Shown piece by piece: positions 59,271-64,000 of a DNA stretch of 64,000 bases. The DNA comes from Hymenobacter cyanobacteriorum. GTDB taxonomy: Bacteria > Bacteroidota > Bacteroidia > Cytophagales > Hymenobacteraceae. The notes below the pieces were generated by a model that did not search any database, had not been told where the DNA came from, and worked only from the letters and a program-made list of their open reading frames with translations. The DNA is taken from NCBI RefSeq assembly GCF_022631375.1, contig NZ_JALBGC010000006.1, positions 1 to 64,000 of the forward strand, read 5' to 3'. The position numbers were made by a program, and so were the translations under genes. Within the stretch, counting starts at the first letter, position 1. Each line of letters starts with the position of its first letter.

Positions 59271-60000
59271 TCATCGGATTTGCCATTGCGCACGGTTAGG
59301 TAGTGCCTGCTCGGACAGGCCAAGCTTATAGGTAGTTAAGGAATTCAGGGTGCCCTTTAATTTGCTGGCCAGCTTGTCTTCGCCCATTCCTTCCAGTAGC
59401 GCGCCCAACAGTGCGCGGGTGGCTGGGTTATAGTTCTGTGCTAGGCGGACAAGGGTGGTTTTATCGGCTGGCGGCAACTGCTTCACCTGCTCGCACAGGC
59501 GCAACAGAGCCGCGGCCGGGGAGGTGGCGGGCAGGCGTTTAATCTGCCGTAGGGCATCGAGCAGTTGACACAGCCTTGCCTTCTCTAGCCTTCACCTCAC
59601 CCCGGCTGCGCACGAAGCGCACGCGTACGTTGCCGACTTTCTTCGGGCGCCCCGGACGGGGCGTGGCAATTCGGATTTCCTGGGCCACCTGCGTCGTCAG
59701 CCCCAGGCGATTAAAGGCCGCTACGCCGGTGGGGTAGCCCCGCAGTTTCTTATTGGGCGCCTGCAGGAGCATCTCCAATACCTGCTGCTCGGAAATCGGA
59801 ACCGGGCCAAACCGGCTTTGCAGAGGGAGGCGATAGGTGCCCTTGGTTACCCGCTGCACCACGCCGGCTTGACGCAGCCGGCTCAGGTTCACGGCCACCG
59901 TGCCGGGCGCGATGCCGAGGCTGGCAAAGTCGCTATAACGCACGAGCGCGCCCGGCTCCAGCTTTTGCAAGCGGTTAAGCATTTTCTGGCGGGCAGTCAT
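59271..60000 (-). pseudogene. DUF6088/AbiEi-like gene, frameshifted
   Basis: The frame from 60000 encodes 153 residues with a winged-helix start (MTARQKMLNRLQKLEPGALV, GIAPGTVAVNLSRLRQAGVV) and a DUF6088-type core (GYPTGVAAFNRLGLTTQVAQ and VRFVRSRGEVKA), then ends in an unrelated tail at 59539. A second frame holds the expected C-terminus (RLCQLLDALRQIKRLP, then RLCEQVKQLPPADKTTL to 59271). One extra base near 59570-59578 on the minus strand accounts for the break. The antitoxin is probably inactive unless frameshifting restores it. Confidence 0.7.
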
Positions 60001-60123
60001 CGGTTTGATTGTTTTTTCTATCGGTTGCGGCCTGCAAGGTTAATCGCAATGTAAAGTTTTTCTGCTGCAAAACATTACAAGGTGTTCGAGGCGTTACTTG
60101 AAGCATTACAGATTATGGCCAGT

Positions 60124-60148
60124 AATCTCCGCATACTATGCGGAGATT
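60124..60148. repeat. Perfect 25-bp palindrome
   Basis: AATCTCCGCATA and its reverse complement flank a single C. This is a strong operator-like or cruciform-forming site. Confidence 0.8.
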
Positions 60149-60218
60149 GTGCTTGTCATTATCCGCAGCTATACCGGAGTCGGGAAGCCAAGAAGGCCTT
60201 TTAAGGCCAAAATTTAGA

Positions 60219-60253
60219 GTAAACATTAAAACCGGGCATGTTTTAATGTTTAC
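60219..60253. repeat. 14-bp inverted repeat
   Basis: GTAAACATTAAAAC (60219-60232) pairs exactly with 60240-60253; the loop is CGGGCAT. It is followed directly by a CCCATT...AATGGG hairpin. Confidence 0.8.
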
Positions 60254-60266
60254 CCATTTCGCGAAT

Positions 60267-60285
60267 GGGCTCACGAAGGGCTCGT
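60267..60285. repeat. Paired GGGYTCA motif, copy 3
   Basis: GGGCTCACGAAGGGCTCGT, half-sites 11 bases apart; the second half-site has G in place of the last A. Confidence 0.7.
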
Positions 60286-60364
60286 CAGCCCGGGGTCGGA
60301 TTTGGCGAAAGGGGCTTTCCAACGCGCAGGGGCCGTTTTTAGCGTGAGTTCGCGCCATGGCAAT

Positions 60365-60383
60365 GGGCTCACAATAGGCTCAC
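60365..60383. repeat. Paired GGGYTCA motif, copy 4
   Basis: GGGCTCACAATAGGCTCAC, half-sites 11 bases apart; the second half-site begins AGG. Confidence 0.7.
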
Positions 60384-60458
60384 CAGGTATGGGGTTGGGT
60401 CGCGTGGCGAGGAAGCCAGCGAGTGAAAATAGGTAGAGACTCCCGCTAATAACGTGAA

Positions 60459-60836
60459 CTACAGCCCAGCGGCAGCGCGCTGCTGCTGCTCAAAGGCCCA
60501 GTCCTCCGGGGACAGGATGGCCTGCATGAAAGCCGAGTAGCCAACGTCGCGTCGCTCCAGCGCATGCCGCCGCAGGGCCAGACTATATTTAGCGCCCGCA
60601 AAGCCTCCCTTCACCATGGCCTGGCGAAAGCGCTCGGGCAATCCCTGCAGCCAGTGCCGGTAATCCTCCTCCGTGACTTCGCCGTCGGCCAGCTGCTGGT
60701 ACCGGTACGTGGCGTTGCCCAGGCGGAACAGCCGGGCCATCTCGGCCCGCTGAATTTCGGGCAGCTGGTGCAAAACCTGTAGCTGGGCCTGGTGCTGCTT
60801 GTCGAGCGGGTGACGCGGCTGGAGCAGTTCTTCCAT
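60459..60836 (-). CDS. Small protein family Y, member 2
   Basis: A 125-residue cytosolic protein, paralogous to the product at 51,051. Shared blocks include LLQPRHPLDKQHQAQLQ, MARLFRLGNATYRYQQ, LALRRHALERRDVGYSAF and MQAILSPEDWAFEQQ. The ATG at 60836 aligns with the start of the paralogue. It follows the family X gene at 60,838 by one base. Function unknown. Confidence 0.75.
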   Translation of the reverse strand: MEELLQPRHPLDKQHQAQLQVLHQLPEIQRAEMARLFRLGNATYRYQQLADGEVTEEDYRHWLQGLPERFRQAMVKGGFAGAKYSLALRRHALERRDVGYSAFMQAILSPEDWAFEQQQRAAAGL

Positions 60837-60837
60837 G

Positions 60838-61209
60838 TTATTGAGCCAGTCCTTGCTTGGCGAAGGTGGATAAGGCGTGGTTATTCTCATACAATAGACC
60901 CGCCCGTGCTCCGGCGTTGAAGTTAGGCCCATCCCCGCGCAGCACCTGCCAGACGTTGGGGTAAGATACGCGAACCGACGAGCGGGGCTGCTGGCGGCCG
61001 GGTTGGAGCAGCACCTCACACGTAAAGCCGTCGGCACCGATTTGTAGATTCCATACCGTGCTCTGGTGCAGATGCAGCGTGCCGAGCATGAGTGGGCCGT
61101 TCTCCGTCTCAAAGAAGGTCGTGCACACCATGAAATGATGCTGCGGGTTGGAGAGGCCAGCTTGCACCTGATGCAGAACGGCGGCTAAATCATGCGGCTC
61201 ACGGGGCAT
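60838..61209 (-). CDS. Small protein family X, member 2
   Basis: A 123-residue protein homologous to the products at 50,674 and 61,220. It contains LAAVLHQVQAGLSNPQHHFM, TVWNLQIGADGFTCEVLLQ and RVSYPNVWQVLRGDG, a beta-rich core, and a Tyr/Asn motif (LLYENNHA) near the C-terminus. One base separates it from the family Y gene, and 10 bases from the third family X gene, so the three are one operon. Function unknown. Confidence 0.7.
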   Translation of the reverse strand: MPREPHDLAAVLHQVQAGLSNPQHHFMVCTTFFETENGPLMLGTLHLHQSTVWNLQIGADGFTCEVLLQPGRQQPRSSVRVSYPNVWQVLRGDGPNFNAGARAGLLYENNHALSTFAKQGLAQ

Positions 61210-61219
61210 AGGGTAGTAG

Positions 61220-61660
61220 TTATGGCTGGTTCATGGTCCACGGCGTTGGGTAATTTTCGCGATGGATGCGCTCGTTATAGTACACCGACTCAGGGGGCAG
61301 AAAGGTAAGCTGCGCGCCCGCTTCCTCGCCAGGCGGGATGATTTTGCGCAGCAGTTGATAGAGCTGCTCAAACGGAATAGTGGCGCGGAATCGGTCGACC
61401 CAGGGGCCCGGGGCGTGCGGCTCACCGTCTTCGGGGTAGCGCATGAATTCCGTGTCGAAGGCCACGAAGTCAGGCCCGATTTCCAGGTTAGCGACCTCGC
61501 CGTGGTGCAGGGAGAATACAGCCGGGTAGTGGCGCTGCCGCGTGTGGTTGTCGCGGTCGTAATAGTGCGCGCCCAGCAGATGGTACACGGTCGGGTCTTC
61601 AAGGTCCCGGGCGACCCGGGACAGCAGTGCAGGCAGGTCAGCAACAGCGGCTAATGGCAT
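61220..61660 (-). CDS. Small protein family X, member 3
   Basis: A 146-residue protein of the same family. LPALLSRVARDLEDPTVYHL, VANLEIGPDFVAFDTEFMRY, TIPFEQLYQLLRKI and VYYNERIHRENYP align with the other two members. ATG 61660 is chosen over 61741 because it aligns with the starts of the relatives; the extra 27 residues of the longer form are not conserved. First gene of the three-gene minus-strand operon. Confidence 0.68.
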   Translation of the reverse strand: MPLAAVADLPALLSRVARDLEDPTVYHLLGAHYYDRDNHTRQRHYPAVFSLHHGEVANLEIGPDFVAFDTEFMRYPEDGEPHAPGPWVDRFRATIPFEQLYQLLRKIIPPGEEAGAQLTFLPPESVYYNERIHRENYPTPWTMNQP

Positions 61661-61763
61661 ACGGCGGCACGAAGTAAGTTCCGGCAGGTAACTCAAATCT
61701 ACTGAAAGCAAGGCAGTAAATGGGCGGCTATGAAATGCCAAGGCATGTTACCCACAAGCAAAT

Positions 61764-61782
61764 TGGCTCACAATGGGCTCAC
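61764..61782. repeat. Paired GGGYTCA motif, copy 5
   Basis: TGGCTCACAATGGGCTCAC, half-sites 11 bases apart. Confidence 0.7.
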
Positions 61783-61861
61783 CGCTGCCATATGATGTGC
61801 GGCTCCCTTGTACCAAGCGCATGGAAATCGGGCTGAGGACAAAATGGCAATCGCAGGCAAC

Positions 61862-61880
61862 GGGCTCACGAAGGGCTCAG
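61862..61880. repeat. Paired GGGYTCA motif, copy 6
   Basis: GGGCTCACGAAGGGCTCAG, half-sites 11 bases apart. Confidence 0.7.
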
Positions 61881-62204
61881 AGGGCCTTTTCCGGCTGCCG
61901 GCTGCATGCGCAGTACGTATCCGGCGAGGTTAACCTGGTAACCTTAGGGGCCCGTCACGACGAGCACCGGCGCCGAATGCAGGGCGCCAAGGTCGGCCCG
62001 GACGAGGCTTAGGGAGTTATTCGCGAGGGGCTCCACGCCGCCCCGAGACCGGCGGCGTTCCGGATGGGTTGCCTGCTGCAAAAGCTGTATTTACAAACAG
62101 CTGGGCTGGAAATTATGCAAGCAAATCGGCCGCACGATGCACAAACAAAGTACGTAAACTCGACTTTATACGGGTGTAATGCTCACCACTTTCAAGCCCC
62201 ATTC

Positions 62205-62819
62205 ATGAACCGATTGTTGCGTTTGCCCTTCCTCGCCCTGCTGGTCTTCAGCGTACTGTTCACGGCCTGTAAAAAGGACCACGACATGGACGACATGAAG
62301 CACGAGAGCCCGTACATGACAATCATGATGGACATGATGACCCAGATGGACACGCAAGTCAAAACTCAAGACCCTGACCACGACTACGCCACGCAGATGG
62401 TGATGCACCACGAAGCGGCCATCAAGATGGCCGAAGAGGAACTGCGCACGGGCAGCAACCAGGAAATGAAGACCACGGCCCAGGAAATCATCACCAAGCA
62501 GCGAGCCGAAATCGGGCAGTTCAACGCCTTCACCGCTGGCCACCAGCCCATGCAGCCCTTGGTGCCCCAGTTTAACACCGTGCAGAAATCCAACATGGAT
62601 AAGATGATGAAGGCTAGTGACGCACGCACCATAACGATGCGGGCCGACTACGATTTCGCCCAGCTCATGGTGGACCATCACCAGGCTGCCATCGACAACT
62701 CGGAGGCCTTGCTGCAGTACGGCCGCAACACCACCACGAAGACCCTGGCCCAAAACATCATCACCGACCAGCGTCAGGAGATTGCCGCCCTGCAAAACTG
62801 GCTGACCCGCAACCGCTAG
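62205..62819 (+). CDS. Double-domain DUF305 lipoprotein
   Basis: A 204-residue lipoprotein (lipobox VLFTAC, cysteine near 21) with two DUF305 domains. The first has MVMHHEAAIKMAEEEL, the second LMVDHHQAAIDNSEALLQYG; each is followed by a conserved IITxQRxEI helix. The mature start is His/Met/Asp-rich (KKDHDMDDMKHESPYM). A metal-binding envelope role is inferred from the family. Start at 62205; the longer upstream frame lies in spacer DNA. Followed by a strong terminator. Confidence 0.88.
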   Translation: MNRLLRLPFLALLVFSVLFTACKKDHDMDDMKHESPYMTIMMDMMTQMDTQVKTQDPDHDYATQMVMHHEAAIKMAEEELRTGSNQEMKTTAQEIITKQRAEIGQFNAFTAGHQPMQPLVPQFNTVQKSNMDKMMKASDARTITMRADYDFAQLMVDHHQAAIDNSEALLQYGRNTTTKTLAQNIITDQRQEIAALQNWLTRNR

Positions 62820-62839
62820 TTGAGGTTTTAGTCTCTGTG

Positions 62840-62870
62840 AAAAGGCAGCTCTTGCGGAGCTGCCTTTTTT
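62840..62870 (+). terminator. Rho-independent terminator
   Basis: AAAAGGCAGCTC pairs with GAGCTGCCTTTT around a 5-nt loop, followed by further T. It closes the DUF305 gene. Confidence 0.88.
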
Positions 62871-62935
62871 GTTTCAAGCGACCGGTAAGTGGCTTAGTCG
62901 ACCATCAGCAGGCTTCTTCCATGGCAATGTTTACC

Positions 62936-63715
62936 ATGCGCCCATTGCGTGTTTTTCGTTATTTCCTATATCCCGGCATTGCCGCCGTCCTGGTGCTTGC
63001 CGGGTGCCGGTCAGCCGCCATTGTCCCCACGTTCCCCGCTGGAGCCGGGTACCACCACCCGCCGCGGTCCCCGCGCTCCGACACGGCGACGGCCGTCACC
63101 GCCCCCGAGCACCTCACCACCCCGCCGCGGCGGATTAAAGCGGATGTGCCGCCTCCCGTCGTGGACGCGCCGGACCACGCGCCCCGGGAGATAAACGAGC
63201 CAACGGGCGAGCCAAGCGGGAAGTATGCCCACGCCGCGCCCGGTGATACCGTGCGCAGGGCAACCCAGCCGATGCCTCCGCGCGGGCTACGCCGGCAATT
63301 CCCCACCAAACTATTCAGCGCCCAAACGCTGGTGCATTACACCCTGCACTTTCTGTTCCCGGCCGTGCTGGCGCTGGTGTTTTTCCCCGGAATGTGGCCA
63401 GCCGCCTACCTGCTGATGCTGGCCACGATGCTCATGGACGTGGACCACCTGCTGGCCAAACCCCTCTTCGACCCGCTGCGCTGCAGCATTGGGTACCACC
63501 CGCTGCACTCTTTTTATGCCATCCCGGTGTATGCGCTGCTGTTGCTGCTGCCGGCAGCACAACCGGTCGCCGTGGGCTTGCTTTTCCACCTGATTACGGA
63601 TACGATAGACTGCTTTTGGAATTTCAGCCACTGCCACGAGTGCTACCTCCGTTCCCGTATTCATGCCTTGCGCAACTGGGTACGGAAGCTACTGGGCCGG
63701 GAGGTGGTCGAGTGA
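62936..63715 (+). CDS. Lipoprotein-signal / DUF6122 membrane protein
   Basis: A 259-residue protein. The N-terminus looks like a lipoprotein signal (YPGIAAVLVLAGC, cysteine near 24). A Pro/Thr/Arg-rich linker of about 90 residues follows. The C-terminal half is a membrane domain of the DUF6122 type: LVHYTLHFLFPAVLALVFF, MLATMLMDVDHLLAKPLFDP and CSIGYHPLHSFYAIPVYALL. The combination of a secretion-type signal with an integral membrane domain is unusual. An alternative start lies five codons upstream (62921). Confidence 0.72.
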   Translation: MRPLRVFRYFLYPGIAAVLVLAGCRSAAIVPTFPAGAGYHHPPRSPRSDTATAVTAPEHLTTPPRRIKADVPPPVVDAPDHAPREINEPTGEPSGKYAHAAPGDTVRRATQPMPPRGLRRQFPTKLFSAQTLVHYTLHFLFPAVLALVFFPGMWPAAYLLMLATMLMDVDHLLAKPLFDPLRCSIGYHPLHSFYAIPVYALLLLLPAAQPVAVGLLFHLITDTIDCFWNFSHCHECYLRSRIHALRNWVRKLLGREVVE

Positions 63716-63775
63716 ACGGGCCTGCCAGCGGGCGCCGCGACTTTCCGCTATGCCGCAATAATGTGTCGGCGTCTT

Positions 63776-64000
63776 TTAGTCGGGAACAGTGGCCACGTGT
63801 AGCAACGCTTTCCAGCGGGCTTCGGCACCGCAACGGGCCGCGTACTGGAGCAGCATCGATTGGTTGAAGCCCTGCCGGGCGAGCAGAACCGACAATGCTG
63901 CCGCGAGGGCGGCATCCGAAGTGGCCGGGGCTAGTTCCGGCATCAGGGCGGCGTCGACGAGCATTTTTTCCAGGCGCGCCGTGGGTACTCCCCGCACCCG
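63776..64000 (-). CDS. Partial gene at the window edge
   Basis: The last 74 residues of a minus-strand protein that continues beyond position 64000. The visible part is helical and Ala/Leu-rich (AALAAALSVLLARQGFNQSM, LLQYAARCGAEARWKALLHV). No family is recognised. The frame is open to the edge. Confidence 0.55.
   Translation of the reverse strand, partial: RVRGVPTARLEKMLVDAALMPELAPATSDAALAAALSVLLARQGFNQSMLLQYAARCGAEARWKALLHVATVPD

Larger units (their letters stand above)
60001..60458. other. Palindrome-rich intergenic region
   Basis: About 460 bases with no gene. It holds a perfect 25-bp palindrome, a perfect 14-bp inverted repeat with 7-nt loop, a CCCATT/AATGGG hairpin and two paired GGGYTCA motifs. 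The region separates the decayed DUF6088 gene from the family X/Y module. Confidence 0.7.
61661..62204. other. Intergenic stretch with two paired GGGYTCA motifs
   Basis: About 540 bases between the family X operon and the DUF305 gene. It holds motif copies 5 and 6 and an AGCTGT...ACAGCT hairpin near 62080-62100. It is the right side of the accessory island. Confidence 0.55.

Overview
The window looks like a chromosomal segment of a high-GC Bacteroidota, most probably a Hymenobacter-type member of the Cytophagales. This is inferred from GC-rich codon use, lipoproteins with short lipobox signals, families typical of the group (LytS/LytR pairs, DUF305, DUF421, PepSY-like, SdiA-regulated-like propellers) and TAnnTTTG-type -7 promoter boxes. 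No 16S or marker gene is present to prove it.

Layout. 0.3-2.2 kb: LytS/LytR-type two-component pair. 2.3-7.2 kb: DUF305 protein, then a propeller / internally repeated lipoprotein / propeller-lipoprotein run closed by strong terminators. 7.3-20.9 kb: a long minus-strand run of membrane and envelope genes. Inside it is a probable sulfur-oxyanion cluster (two orphan solute-binding proteins, a DsrE-like protein, a TsdA-like dihaem cytochrome c, a YeiH exporter and a YeiE-like LysR regulator). Propellers, PAP2 phosphatases and small transporters follow. 21-23.4 kb: a stub of a response regulator, two PAP2 genes and a UspA gene.

23,392-30,634 is the best-defined mobile element: a 7.24-kb Tn3-family-type unit with perfect 38-bp terminal inverted repeats, a 5-bp target duplication (AGCTA) and no transposase or resolvase. 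It carries an arsenic-resistance cargo: arsR, an ArsO-like flavoprotein, arsC, acr3, an ArsN-like acetyltransferase, a DUF6428 Cys-tailed protein, a second arsR with a double operator, and less familiar passengers. It sits at the stop codon of a fluoride exporter gene and separates usp from the crcB pair.

31.5-48.98 kb is ordinary chromosome: a paralogous lipoprotein pair, an S1/P1-nuclease-like enzyme, enolase, a second PAP2/SdiA-regulated-like module, an antiporter remnant, and a coherent operon of two-component system, TolC, RND pump and adaptor.

49-62 kb is an accessory island with lower GC in its spacers. It holds a DUF932 protein, a tyrosine recombinase, a twice-occurring module of small unrecognised proteins, a ribbon-helix-helix-type protein, a Fic enzyme fused to an AbiEi-like N-terminus, a ComEC-type metallo-hydrolase, a tail-to-tail AbiEi/AbiEii toxin-antitoxin pair and a frameshifted DUF6088 gene. 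Its intergenic DNA is unusually rich in perfect palindromes and in a 19-bp paired motif (two GGGYTCA half-sites 11 bp apart) seen six times. This repeat system and the three-member small-protein family are the least explained parts of the window. The last 2 kb return to envelope genes (double DUF305 lipoprotein, a lipoprotein-signal/DUF6122 fusion) and a partial gene at the edge.
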